This document shows positions 1-7,412 of a DNA stretch of 41,209 bases, in pieces; the stretch's first letter is position 1, and every line of letters begins with the position of its first letter. A program made the position numbers and the translations under genes. The notes beneath the pieces are model-generated. The model worked only from the letters and a program-made list of their open reading frames with translations, searched no databases and was not told where the DNA came from. The DNA comes from SABI01 sp963676605 (GTDB lineage: Bacteria > Spirochaetota > Spirochaetia > Sphaerochaetales > Sphaerochaetaceae), in the NCBI GenBank assembly GCA_963676605.2, contig CAXXSP010000038.1:1-41209 (forward strand), read 5' to 3'.

Positions 1-961
1 GGAAGTCGTCCACTGACGCTGACCCTGGAAACCTCCTGCAATCGCATTGTGTCCCATGGCCTCTTCACCGAATCCGAGATCTTTCAGTCTGTCATTGCCG
101 ATCATCAGGTCACGACCGATCATCACCATCTTCACGACATAATCCAGTCTTTCTCCCGCTGGTCAGCATCTCTCTTATATTCGGGAGGATTCACTGTATC
201 AACAGCTTCTGTGATGTTTTCCGATACCCACTTTCGGGCCATTTTATACTCTTCAGGGTCGAAGATATTCTCTTCGACACGACGTTCGATCTCACTCATG
301 TCGACGACTTCGGTTCTCATGCCGAGATAAGCTGCAAGGAATTCCTGGTCAACGATCGAGCCTGCGATACCCATCGACATTCCGCCGATGGAGAGGTACG
401 ATTTCCCTTTCATGGTAGCGGCGGCAAGGCGGCACGCGCGAAGCGGAGATCTTTTCCTTCACATCCTCGGGGATCGAGGTGTCATCTGAATCCTGCACAT
501 CACGTCCGTAAATGCCGAAGGCTGGTATACCTTTCTGGGCATGTGCTGCAAGTACAGCTGCAAGATAGACTGCGCCGGGTCTCTCGGTACCGTTGAAGCC
601 CCATACAGCCTTGACTGTAAGCGGGTCATCATCAAAGGTTTCAGTGCCGTAACACCAGCAGGGAGTGACTGTGAGAGTCACTGCTACATTTTCTTCTTGA
701 ATTTGTCTGCACATGCGGCCGCTTCAAGGACTCCTCCGATGGTGGAGTCAGCGATCACACATTCGACTTTTTCGCCGTTTGCATGAAAAATATTTTCACT
801 GATCAGTGCGGCAGCTGCTTTCGCCATATTCATGGTCTGATCTTCGAGAGATTCCCGTACTCCTCTCATTCTGCCGTCAATTGTAGGTCTGATTCCGATC
901 TTCGGAAGAGATCCCGCATACCATGATTCACCGGTATGAACTTTCATATCTTGATTGCCAT
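1..961 (-). pseudogene. fucI: L-fucose isomerase, N-terminal part, frame broken by several single-base losses
   Basis: Isomerises L-fucose to L-fuculose (the family also takes D-arabinose); cytosolic, Mn-dependent. Protein pieces in three frames line up in order with E. coli FucI: SLPKIGIRPTIDGR, then TPCWCYGTETFDDDP and WGFNGTERPGAVYLAA, then MKGKSYLSIGGMSMGIAGSIVDQ, then GHNAIAGGFQGQRQW at the window edge. Single missing bases near 948, 693, 448, 428, 144 and 8 restore one continuous frame, most of them next to short G or C runs. The start at 961 is preferred because an AGGAGG lies six bases upstream; the ATG at 947 has no ribosome site. The C-terminal two thirds lie outside the window. It is divergent from fucU. 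Family identity is secure; whether the gene is truly broken is doubtful, since no substitution-type damage is seen. Confidence 0.85.
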
Positions 962-996
962 CACAGCCCTCCTGTGTTACGATTGTAAGAAAGAAT

Positions 997-1010
997 TGTA
1001 ATCGTTTACA
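997..1010. promoter_or_regulatory. Palindromic operator between fucI and fucU (LacI-family style)
   Basis: TGTAA-TCGT-TTACA is a perfect 5-bp inverted repeat around a central CG, the layout common for LacI/GalR-family regulators and CcpA-like sites. A second ATTGTAA word lies 13 bp away at 982-988, and a TTAC-GATT-GTAA inverted repeat covers 977-988. The site sits between the two divergent genes, so it could control both. No regulator of that family is in the window. Confidence 0.5.
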
Positions 1011-1016
1011 TTATGT

Positions 1017-1046
1017 TTCACAGTATGACATATCGAAACGGATAAT
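1017..1046 (+). promoter_or_regulatory. Probable fucU promoter
   Basis: TTCACA (1017-1022) and GATAAT (1041-1046) are each one base off the sigma-70 consensus with an 18-bp spacer. It lies just downstream of the palindromic operator and 34 bp before the fucU start. Confidence 0.5.
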
Positions 1047-1079
1047 GCAAATGAAACTTTAACAAGTGAGGTGCGTAAG

Positions 1080-1509
1080 ATGTTAAAAAACATTCCTTCC
1101 ATCCTTTCTCCAGAACTTCTGAAGATCCTGATGGAAATGGGTCATGGAGACGAGATCGTCATAGGGGACGGCAACTTTCCTGCGGCGAATTATTCCCAGC
1201 GTCTGATTCGGCTTGACGGCCATGGTGTTCCCGAGATTCTGGAGGCTCTTCTCTCAGTTGTTTCCTCTGGATAGGTTTGAAGCCAATGCCTTCCTCATGG
1301 AAAAGGTTCCCGGAGATGATGCGAAGACTCCGATCTGGGAGACCTACCGTGAGCTCGCGAGCAAAGGTGATGTTCATTTCAAGGGGTTTGACTTCATTGA
1401 ACGTTTCGCATTCTATGAAAGGTCGAAGAAAGCCTATGCAATCATTGCAACCGGAGAGCCTGCTCTCTATGCGAATATCATACTGAAGAAGGGTGTTATA
1501 GAGGGCTGA
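1080..1509 (+). pseudogene. fucU: L-fucose mutarotase, frame broken by one extra base
   Basis: Interconverts alpha and beta anomers of L-fucose so that the isomerase gets its preferred form; RbsD/FucU family. The N-terminal piece reads MLKNIPSILSPELLKILMEMGHGDEIVIGD, with the family's active-site GHGDEI. The C-terminal piece holds RFAFYERSKKAYAIIATGE and ends LKKGVIEG. Removing one T near 1252-1254 joins LEALL to QLFPLDRFE and gives about 142 residues, the size of E. coli FucU (140). The start is the ATG at 1080 behind AGTGAGGTG. Divergent partner of fucI, followed by a hairpin terminator. Function is confident; the break may be a sequence error. Confidence 0.85.
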
Positions 1510-1527
1510 TCCCTTCGCCTTTCAGGC

Positions 1528-1560
1528 CGGAGAGGGGCTCTGAGTCTCTCTCCGTATTTT
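1528..1560 (+). terminator. Probable terminator after fucU
   Basis: Stem CGGAGAG (1528-1534) pairs with CTCTCCG (1548-1554) and is followed by TATTTT. It begins 19 bases after the fucU stop. Confidence 0.55.
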
Positions 1561-1738
1561 GCATTTTCCAACTGATGTCTCCGTCGCTTTTCTGAAGAGT
1601 GTCCCTCGGGATTGCTTCTGAGGAGATGGAGATGACAGTGTGCCTTCTAGCTGAATCCCGACAGTCTTTATGTACTACCTCTGTTCTTCTATCGGATTGA
1701 TACGCTCTTTCCAGAGCATATCGTATCTCATGATACAG
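1561..1738. other. Spacer between fucU and xylA with a bulged hairpin
   Basis: No credible gene is seen here. At 1699-1727 a two-part stem can form (GATAC with GTATC outside, GCTCT with AGAGC inside, loop TTCC, with a five-base bulge ATATC on one side). It lies directly beside the stronger hairpin at 1739-1764. It may be part of the xylA 3' end, since xylA is transcribed into it. Purpose unknown. Confidence 0.3.
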
Positions 1739-1764
1739 CAACAGGCTGCTTCCGCAGCCTGTTG
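1739..1764 (-). terminator. Strong hairpin downstream of xylA
   Basis: CAACAGGCTGC (1739-1749) and GCAGCCTGTTG (1754-1764) form a perfect 11-bp stem with a four-base loop. It begins 26 bases past the xylA stop. No U tract follows on the xylA strand, so it may work as an mRNA 3' end or an imperfect terminator. Confidence 0.6.
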
Positions 1765-1790
1765 AAAAAGAGAGTCTGGGACAGCTGAGC

Positions 1791-3122
1791 TTAGCTGAAC
1801 ATGTACTGATTAATCATATTGTAGATCAGTTCCTGCTTACCGCTGATCTTTGTATCAACACTCTTCATGCCGAGAGCAGCGAGCTCTTCGAGAGATAATT
1901 TCCCATCTTCGAATGCTTTTCCGTCTCCGCTGTCAAAGGAAGCATACCGCTGATTTCTCATATCCTCGAGCTTTCCGTCATCAAGCATCTTCTGTGCGAT
2001 GGTAAGACCGAGAGCGAAGGTGTCCATTCCTCCGATGTGTGAGATGAAGAGGTCCTCAAGGTCTGTTGAGTTTCTCCGTCTCTTCGCATCGAAGTTCAGT
2101 CCGCCGGTTGTGAAACCGCCGTTCTTCAGGATGACTGTCATGGCTTCAACCGTCTCATACACATTGGTCGGGAATTCGTCAGTGTCCCAGCCGTTCTGGT
2201 TGTCACCCTGGTTTGCATCGACGCTTCCCAGAAGTCCTTCCGAGGCACAGACGGTGAGGTCATGAGCAAAGGAGTGGCCGGCGAGGGTCGCGTGGTTGTT
2301 CTCGATATTGCAGGAGAAATCTTTCTCGAGTCCATACTTTCTGATGAATCCGATCGTCGTTGCAGCATCGTAGTCGTACTGGTGCTTACTCGGCTCCATC
2401 GGCTTCGGTTCGATATAGAAGGCACCGTTGAATCCGATTTTCCGTCCGTAATCACGCGCAAGGGAGAAGAATGCACCGAGGTGGTCGAGTTCGCGACCCA
2501 TATCGGTATTCCAGAGGGTCATATACCCCTCTCTTCCGCCCCAGAAGGTATAGCCTGAACCGCCGAGCATCACATTCACATCAAGTGATGTCTTCACCTG
2601 AAGGGCTGCACGGGAGAGAACGGAGAACTCAGGATTGCTCACGCCTCCGTTCATGTAGCGTGGGTTGCTGAACAGATTGCTTGTGTTCCAGAGAAGACGG
2701 ATGCCTGTAGCGTCCTGCAGCTCTTTCAGCTTCGCGGCGACTTTCAGGTAATTATCGACATATTCGGAAGGACTATCGCCTTCGGGAGCCACATCTGCAT
2801 CGTGGAATGCGTAGAAGGGGGTGCCGAGCTTGCTCATGAATTCGAATGCTGCGTCAGCCTTCTGCATAGCGCTTTTCATCGGGTCTGCATCGCTCCAGGG
2901 AAAGTCGATCGTTGCATTACCGAACGGATCCTTTCCGTCAGCGCAGAAGGAGTGCCAGTAGGCGATAGAGAATCTCAGGTGTTCCTCCATCGTCTTTCCG
3001 CCGATCTTCTTCTCAGGGTCATAGTATTTGAAGGCAAGGGGGTTATCGCTCTTGGGACCTTCGTAGGGGATCTGACCTATTCCCTTAAAGTATTCTGTCT
3101 CTCCGATATAGATGTTTTTCAT
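1791..3122 (-). CDS. xylA: Xylose isomerase
   Basis: Converts D-xylose to D-xylulose (also D-glucose to D-fructose); cytosolic TIM-barrel metalloenzyme. At 443 residues it has the full length of the long class II enzymes. The catalytic and metal residues all stand six positions later than in E. coli: His107, Asp110, Glu238, Lys240, Glu274, His277, Asp302, Asp313, Asp315 and Asp345. The signature WGGREGY lies at 194-200. The start has an AAGGAG six bases upstream. It is divergent from an AraC regulator across a 130-bp spacer carrying TGTCTA half-sites, so pentose-responsive control is likely. No xylulokinase is present in the window. Certain. Confidence 0.98.
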   Translation of the reverse strand: MKNIYIGETEYFKGIGQIPYEGPKSDNPLAFKYYDPEKKIGGKTMEEHLRFSIAYWHSFCADGKDPFGNATIDFPWSDADPMKSAMQKADAAFEFMSKLGTPFYAFHDADVAPEGDSPSEYVDNYLKVAAKLKELQDATGIRLLWNTSNLFSNPRYMNGGVSNPEFSVLSRAALQVKTSLDVNVMLGGSGYTFWGGREGYMTLWNTDMGRELDHLGAFFSLARDYGRKIGFNGAFYIEPKPMEPSKHQYDYDAATTIGFIRKYGLEKDFSCNIENNHATLAGHSFAHDLTVCASEGLLGSVDANQGDNQNGWDTDEFPTNVYETVEAMTVILKNGGFTTGGLNFDAKRRRNSTDLEDLFISHIGGMDTFALGLTIAQKMLDDGKLEDMRNQRYASFDSGDGKAFEDGKLSLEELAALGMKSVDTKISGKQELIYNMINQYMFS

Positions 3123-3180
3123 ATCGCTGCTCCTTTATAGTATTTGATATCATAAGATAATTTCATGCTTCGCATGAGCT

Positions 3181-3244
3181 TGTCTAAAGTCTGAACTATA
3201 ATATCTTTGAAAAGAATAGACAAAATTGTACGAGCATGTCTATT
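3181..3244. promoter_or_regulatory. Three TGTCTA half-sites between xylA and araC
   Basis: TGTCTA occurs at 3181-3186 and 3237-3242, and its complement TAGACA at 3217-3222. The last two form an 8-bp inverted repeat AATAGACA/TGTCTATT (3215-3222 and 3237-3244, spacer 14 bp), which covers the -35 and -10 of the araC promoter. This is typical of an autoregulated AraC-type activator that also controls the divergent gene. The regulator assignment is inferred from position. Confidence 0.5.
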
Positions 3245-3246
3245 AT
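3217..3246 (+). promoter_or_regulatory. araC-type regulator promoter, close to the start codon
   Basis: TAGACA (3217-3222), 18-bp spacer, TATTAT (3241-3246). The ATG at 3253 begins six bases after the -10 box and has no Shine-Dalgarno, so the transcript probably starts at the start codon. Confidence 0.5.
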
Positions 3247-3252
3247 TGACAT

Positions 3253-4062
3253 ATGAAGATTCTTGACGCGGTATTTGTCTATCAGATGAAGAGCAGGAAC
3301 GAACTGCTGTGGCACGGCAGAGTCCACTCTCACAGTGAAGGAGAGTATGAAATCCATTATTTTCTCGACGGTGATGGTGTCTTTCTCAATGGTCCCACCC
3401 GATATACAATATCGCCCGGGATGATGCTGGTATCACTTCCCGAGTCTGTCCATGCCATAACGGCGACCGCTCATGATCCTGTCACCTATTATGCCATTCT
3501 CATGCGTCTTGAGGAGCATGACGGGGAATTGAAGGATCTGCTCGACAACAGCCTGAGGACCTCTCCCCATACGATCGGGACAAACTACCGGTTCTTTTTC
3601 GAGGAGGTGAAGGAGAAGGCGCTGAGCAATTCCCGGTTCAGGCACCTCTCTGCATGTCATCAGATGGCATCGCTGCTCTATCAGGTTACCGACGGTGGGA
3701 CGAGACTCCAGGGGGAACACGAGTCACGCCACCTGGAAAAAGCTCTCAAGATCATGCAGAAGAGCGTTTTCAGTTCCCTTACTCTTACCGACCTTGCCGG
3801 GCAGCTCTCTCTGAGCGATTCCTACGTGGTGAGGCTGTTCAGGTCCCGCATGAACCAGTCTCCGATGAGATATTATATGAAACTGAAGATTGAAGCTGCG
3901 AGTGCGATGCTCACCTGTACCGATATGTCGGTGAAGGAGATAGCCGAAAGGCTCTCCTTCTCGAGTGAGTTTCATTTCTCCAAGCAGTTCAAGGCGAAAA
4001 CCTCTCTTGCTCCCACCCTGTACCGTGCCCGGTATCTGCAGGAGATAGGCTCACAGGAATAA
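3253..4062 (+). CDS. AraC-family transcriptional regulator
   Basis: Probable sugar-responsive activator of the divergent xylA gene. The 269-residue protein has an N-terminal cupin-like sensor part: HSHSEGEYEIHYFLDGDG near residues 25-42 and SPGMMLVSLPESVH near 54-67. A C-terminal double helix-turn-helix spans about residues 165-265, with SLTLTDLAGQLSLSDSYVVRLFRS and MSVKEIAERLSFSSEFHFSKQFK as the two recognition units. It has no visible ribosome site and likely has a leaderless mRNA. Its 3' end overlaps the convergent lrgB by 12 bp. The inducer is unknown; D-xylose is the natural guess from position. Confidence 0.9.
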   Translation: MKILDAVFVYQMKSRNELLWHGRVHSHSEGEYEIHYFLDGDGVFLNGPTRYTISPGMMLVSLPESVHAITATAHDPVTYYAILMRLEEHDGELKDLLDNSLRTSPHTIGTNYRFFFEEVKEKALSNSRFRHLSACHQMASLLYQVTDGGTRLQGEHESRHLEKALKIMQKSVFSSLTLTDLAGQLSLSDSYVVRLFRSRMNQSPMRYYMKLKIEAASAMLTCTDMSVKEIAERLSFSSEFHFSKQFKAKTSLAPTLYRARYLQEIGSQE

Positions 4063-4734
4063 GAGCGCTGCAATGGTCGTCATGATTCCCATGAAGAAGA
4101 TGGCAACGGAGGAGAGTGCTCCGTCAGCTTCGCTGTAATCGAAAGCCTTGGTCGTTCCTATCACGTGGGCAGAGATCCCGAAACCGAGGCCGCGGGCAAC
4201 CGGATTCTCGATCTTCAGGAGTTTAACCAGGACCGGATTGAACAGGACTCCGGCGAAACCGGAGACATAGACACCGAGAATCGCTATTGAGACATCTCCC
4301 TGAATCAGTTTACCCAGTTCGATCGCTATCGCGGTAGTCACAGATTTAGGTACGAGGGACATGCTGGAGAAGTAGGAGAGACCGAAGAGTTTTCCCAGTA
4401 CCATGACACTGACGAGGTTTGTAATGCCTCCCACTGCTGTCCCGACCAGAATCGGGATGAAATATTTCTTCAGGATAGGAAGGTTCAGGTAGATGGAATA
4501 GGAGAGTGCGATGGTCGCAGGAACGATCATGAACTGCAGGGCAGCCGTGCTTCGAGAGTAGTCCTCAAGTGATATATCAAGAAGAGATGTCGCCCCTAGT
4601 ATCATGAGAGCGGTAAGGATGACTTCATTCACCAGTGGATTCTGAGCCTTTCGGGAAATCATGCGTGCACAGAGGAAGAGGGTGACGGTCAGAACAGTCC
4701 CGAAGAAAGGATTGGCTGAGAGGGATGCTATCAT
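4051..4734 (-). CDS. lrgB: LrgB/CidB family membrane protein
   Basis: Partner of LrgA/CidA in a two-subunit inner-membrane system, first described as antiholin-like and in Bacillus (PftAB) shown to move pyruvate. It has 227 residues and is hydrophobic throughout, with about six to seven membrane spans. It carries the family features PKSVTTAIAIELG and the C-terminal GISAHVIGTTKAFDYSEADGA block. The start overlaps the lrgA stop by four bases (ATGA), so the two are translationally coupled. It stands back to back with the catabolic operon that contains a 2-oxo-acid-type dehydrogenase, which fits a role in pyruvate or overflow-acid exchange more than lysis; that is inference. Confidence 0.93.
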   Translation of the reverse strand: MIASLSANPFFGTVLTVTLFLCARMISRKAQNPLVNEVILTALMILGATSLLDISLEDYSRSTAALQFMIVPATIALSYSIYLNLPILKKYFIPILVGTAVGGITNLVSVMVLGKLFGLSYFSSMSLVPKSVTTAIAIELGKLIQGDVSIAILGVYVSGFAGVLFNPVLVKLLKIENPVARGLGFGISAHVIGTTKAFDYSEADGALSSVAIFFMGIMTTIAALLFL

Positions 4735-5090
4735 CTTTCCCTCCCTTTCATCAGGCGCAGGGTTATCCGTATTGCTGTAGTGCTTACCGTAAAGGTGATG
4801 AGTGTCGCGATGACTGAGACCATGATGAGACCGAAGAGTTCATCCCCCGCGTCAGCTGATGCATGCACCATCGACACCACAGGAGTCACAAAGAACAGTG
4901 CCATCACCTGGATCAGAAATGTCGAGACTTCCCTGATTCTTTCTTTTTTAATCACCTTGAACAGCAGCAGAAGGAAGAGAAGTACCATGGAAAGGATGGA
5001 AGAAGGCAGAGGTATAGGGGAGAGGAGTGATATCACGATGCCGGCAAGGGCGATGAGAGAATAGATCAGTACCTGTATGAGAATATTCAT
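4731..5090 (-). CDS. lrgA: LrgA/CidA family membrane protein
   Basis: Small holin-like partner of LrgB. The 119-residue protein begins MNILIQVLIYSLIALAG and carries the family's PIPLPSSILSMVLLFLLL segment, with about four membrane spans. A GTG at 5129 would give 13 more residues, but it has no ribosome site and would put the promoter inside the gene. The ATG at 5090 lies seven bases after a TATATA box with TTGTAT 17 bp upstream, so a leaderless start at 5090 is preferred. Forms an operon with lrgB. Confidence 0.85.
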   Translation of the reverse strand: MNILIQVLIYSLIALAGIVISLLSPIPLPSSILSMVLLFLLLLFKVIKKERIREVSTFLIQVMALFFVTPVVSMVHASADAGDELFGLIMVSVIATLITFTVSTTAIRITLRLMKGRER

Positions 5091-5097
5091 ACCGCTA

Positions 5098-5126
5098 TAT
5101 ATACTTGAAAGATACAGTTTATACAA
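5098..5126 (-). promoter_or_regulatory. lrgA promoter, close to the start codon
   Basis: On the minus strand TTGTAT (5126-5121), 17-bp spacer, TATATA (5103-5098), then seven bases to the ATG at 5090. Confidence 0.5.
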
Positions 5127-5132
5127 CACGGA

Positions 5133-5172
5133 GGTGCTTGCACCGCAATTTCTGTTCCCCGGTAGGTACCGG
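5133..5172. promoter_or_regulatory. Two small palindromes upstream of lrgA
   Basis: GGTGC-TT-GCACC (5133-5144) and CCGGT-AGGT-ACCGG (5159-5172) are perfect inverted repeats placed just upstream of the lrgA -35. They could bind a regulator of lrgAB or form the start of a structured RNA. Nothing else is seen in this stretch. Confidence 0.35.
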
Positions 5173-5229
5173 TTCGGTCTTGTACAGCAACTTCTATGAG
5201 ATTATTTCTGAAAAACCTGTAATTAGTCC

Positions 5230-5267
5230 TTGATTATGAAAGCAAAGTGAAATATAATCGAAAGCAA
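5230..5267 (+). promoter_or_regulatory. Operon promoter with direct-repeat operator
   Basis: TTGATT (5230-5235), 17-bp spacer and a perfect TATAAT (5253-5258) form a strong sigma-70 promoter for the deoR-to-rhaB operon. GAAAGCAA occurs at 5238-5245 in the spacer and at 5260-5267 over the start of transcription, exactly 22 bp apart. GAAA-rich direct repeats are typical DeoR-family targets, so the first gene of the operon probably represses its own promoter here. Confidence 0.65.
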
Positions 5268-5301
5268 TTAGAAAACACTTCAAAAGAGATGTGAAAAGAA
5301 T

Positions 5302-6057
5302 ATGGTTGGTTTTTCGAATAGAGAACAGGAAATACTCTCACAGATTGTTACCGAAGGCGAGATAGCGGTATCCGCTCTTTCGGATCTCCTTGGAGTCTCT
5401 GCCGTCACGATCCGCAGTGACCTCCGTTCCCTTGAAGCGAAAGGGATGATCATCAGGTCGCATGGTACGGCCATGGCCGCCTACCATCCCTACTTCCTCG
5501 AAAAGCAGAACAGTAATACAGAATACAAAAACAAGATCGCACAGATCGCCGCAGGCATGGTGGGTGACGGTGAGAAGATCATGGTCACGAACGGGACGAC
5601 CAGTGCCCTCATTGCCAAGTACCTGTACGGTAAGCGTGATATACAGATCGTGACCAATTCAACCCTCCTGCTTCCCTACATGCGCAGCAACCCGAACATT
5701 TCCCTCACCGTGGTCGGAGGCGAGTTCCGCCCCTCTGCAGAGGCGCTTGTCGGTCCTATCGCACTGGGGCAGCTCGAACACTACCATGTGGGGATCACCT
5801 TTGCCGGGACCGATGGATTCTCGGTGACTCATGGACTGACCACTCACCTTACCGAGAATGCCGAGATCGTGAGACGAATGTGCGGGCAGGGGGCCAGGCG
5901 GGTGATCGTCGCAGATTCCTCGAAGTTCGATCAGGTCGGTTTCGTCAGAATCTTCAACCTCAATGAAGTTGATGTGATCATTACCGATGGACGCCTTCCC
6001 CAGGAAGCGCGCCACCGGATAGAAGATATGAATATTGAGCTCTTGCTTGCTGAATAA
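5302..6057 (+). CDS. DeoR/GlpR-family repressor of the operon
   Basis: Predicted sugar-phosphate-responsive repressor. The 251-residue protein has a DeoR winged helix at residues 5-58 (EQEILSQIVTEGEIAVSALSDLLGVSAVTIRSDL) and a sugar-phosphate-isomerase-like sensor domain from about residue 75. That domain carries the TNGTTS loop, the GG(E/T) motif LTVVGGEF and the FAGTDGFSVTHGLTT segment. It is the first gene of a tightly packed operon, 20 bp before the E2 gene. The promoter region has paired GAAAGCAA repeats. The effector is likely a phosphorylated ketose or tetrose made by the pathway, which is inferred. Confidence 0.93.
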   Translation: MVGFSNREQEILSQIVTEGEIAVSALSDLLGVSAVTIRSDLRSLEAKGMIIRSHGTAMAAYHPYFLEKQNSNTEYKNKIAQIAAGMVGDGEKIMVTNGTTSALIAKYLYGKRDIQIVTNSTLLLPYMRSNPNISLTVVGGEFRPSAEALVGPIALGQLEHYHVGITFAGTDGFSVTHGLTTHLTENAEIVRRMCGQGARRVIVADSSKFDQVGFVRIFNLNEVDVIITDGRLPQEARHRIEDMNIELLLAE

Positions 6058-6077
6058 CGAATACAAGGGAGAAAGAA

Positions 6078-7403
6078 ATGGCTACTGAAGTAGTGATGCC
6101 CAAACAGGGTAACAGCGTTGAAGCGTGTATACTGATCGAATGGAAGGTCAAGGTCGGAGATACTATCTCTACCGGGGATATCATCTGCGAAGCTGAGACC
6201 GATAAGTCGACCATCGAAGTCGAATCCACTGCAGAAGGAACAGTCCTCGCTCTTCTGTGGAGTGAAGGTGACGAAGTTCCCGTCATGCAGCCTATCATGG
6301 CCGTCGGTGCAGAGGGCGAAGCCTATGATGCTCCTCAGGCAGCTGCCGCTGAAGAGCCTGCTGCACCTGTCGAAGCTGCTCCTGCCCCCGCTGCTCCCGC
6401 AGCGCCAGTGGCGGAGAAGCCGGCCACTGCTGCAACAGCAGAGGCCGCCTCTCCCAGAGCAAAACAGCGTGCCGTAAAAGAAGGTATCTCCCTTGACGGT
6501 ATCGCACCTACCGGCCCCAAAGGCCGTATCATAGAGCGCGACGTTATTGCCGCCGCTGCTTCGTCAGTTTCAGCCTCTCCCGCAGCAAAAGCCATGGCGC
6601 TCTCTACCGGGTCTGTATTCCCTGAAACGGGAAGCGGTATCGGCGGACGAATCCTTCTGAAGGACCTCATCAGCAGAGGTGAGGCCGTCGCTCCTGCTCT
6701 TGAAACAGAAGCAAAGGTTACTCCTGTGAAGGGGATCAGAAAGGTGACAGCTCAGCGGATGAAGGAGTCTCTCGACACGACAGCTCAGTTCACTCTCAAC
6801 GCCTACGCGGATGCACGAGGCCTGATGAGTCTGAGGAAGAGACTGAAGAACAGCAGAGAAGAGCTCGGCATGAACAAGGTCAGTATCAACGATATGGTGA
6901 TGTTCGCCGTCTCAAGGACACTTAAAGAGTTCCCCTTCATGAATGCGCACTTCTCGATGGAAGCTATCACCGAATTCGAGAATGTACAGCTCGGCTTCGC
7001 CTGTGATACTCCCAAGGGCCTTCTTGTTCCCGTTGTTACCTATGCAGATGTGAGAAGTCTGAAAGAGCTCAGTGATGAGACAAAGCGTCTTGCCTTCAAG
7101 GCTATTGACGGAAAAGCCTCCATGGAAGAGCTCAGCGGTTCGACCTTTACGGTCAGTAACCTCGGAGCTCTCGGAATAGACACTTTCACTCCTGTGATCA
7201 ACATCCCCGAAGTGGCTATCCTCGGTGTCGGCGAGATTTCTCTGAAGCCGGTCGGAACCGGAGGTGATGATGTCTCTTTCGTACCGCACCTCGGTCTCTC
7301 CCTGACGATCAACCACATGGCCGTCGACGGAGCTCCCGCTGCACGGTTCCTCAAGGCACTTACACAGAATATCGCAGATATCGAGCTGACGCTCGCCCTG
7401 TAG
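6078..7403 (+). CDS. Dihydrolipoyl acyltransferase (E2) of a 2-oxo-acid/acetoin dehydrogenase complex
   Basis: Core subunit that passes the acyl group from E1 via lipoyl-lysine to CoA. Order of parts in 441 residues: lipoyl domain 1-80 with the lipoylation site ETDKSTIE (Lys43); an Ala/Pro/Glu-rich linker about 83-125; an E3/E1-binding domain about 125-160 (SPRAKQRAVKEG, GPKGRIIERDV); a second, looser copy about 170-203 (SPAAKAMAL, GIGGRILLKDL); and the catalytic domain from about 215, with His413 and Asp417 in the HxxxDG motif. Start ATG after AAGGGAGA. It is the second gene of the operon, ten bases before E3. The acyl substrate cannot be read from the sequence. Confidence 0.93.
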   Translation: MATEVVMPKQGNSVEACILIEWKVKVGDTISTGDIICEAETDKSTIEVESTAEGTVLALLWSEGDEVPVMQPIMAVGAEGEAYDAPQAAAAEEPAAPVEAAPAPAAPAAPVAEKPATAATAEAASPRAKQRAVKEGISLDGIAPTGPKGRIIERDVIAAAASSVSASPAAKAMALSTGSVFPETGSGIGGRILLKDLISRGEAVAPALETEAKVTPVKGIRKVTAQRMKESLDTTAQFTLNAYADARGLMSLRKRLKNSREELGMNKVSINDMVMFAVSRTLKEFPFMNAHFSMEAITEFENVQLGFACDTPKGLLVPVVTYADVRSLKELSDETKRLAFKAIDGKASMEELSGSTFTVSNLGALGIDTFTPVINIPEVAILGVGEISLKPVGTGGDDVSFVPHLGLSLTINHMAVDGAPAARFLKALTQNIADIELTLAL

Positions 7404-7412
7404 GAGGAAGGA

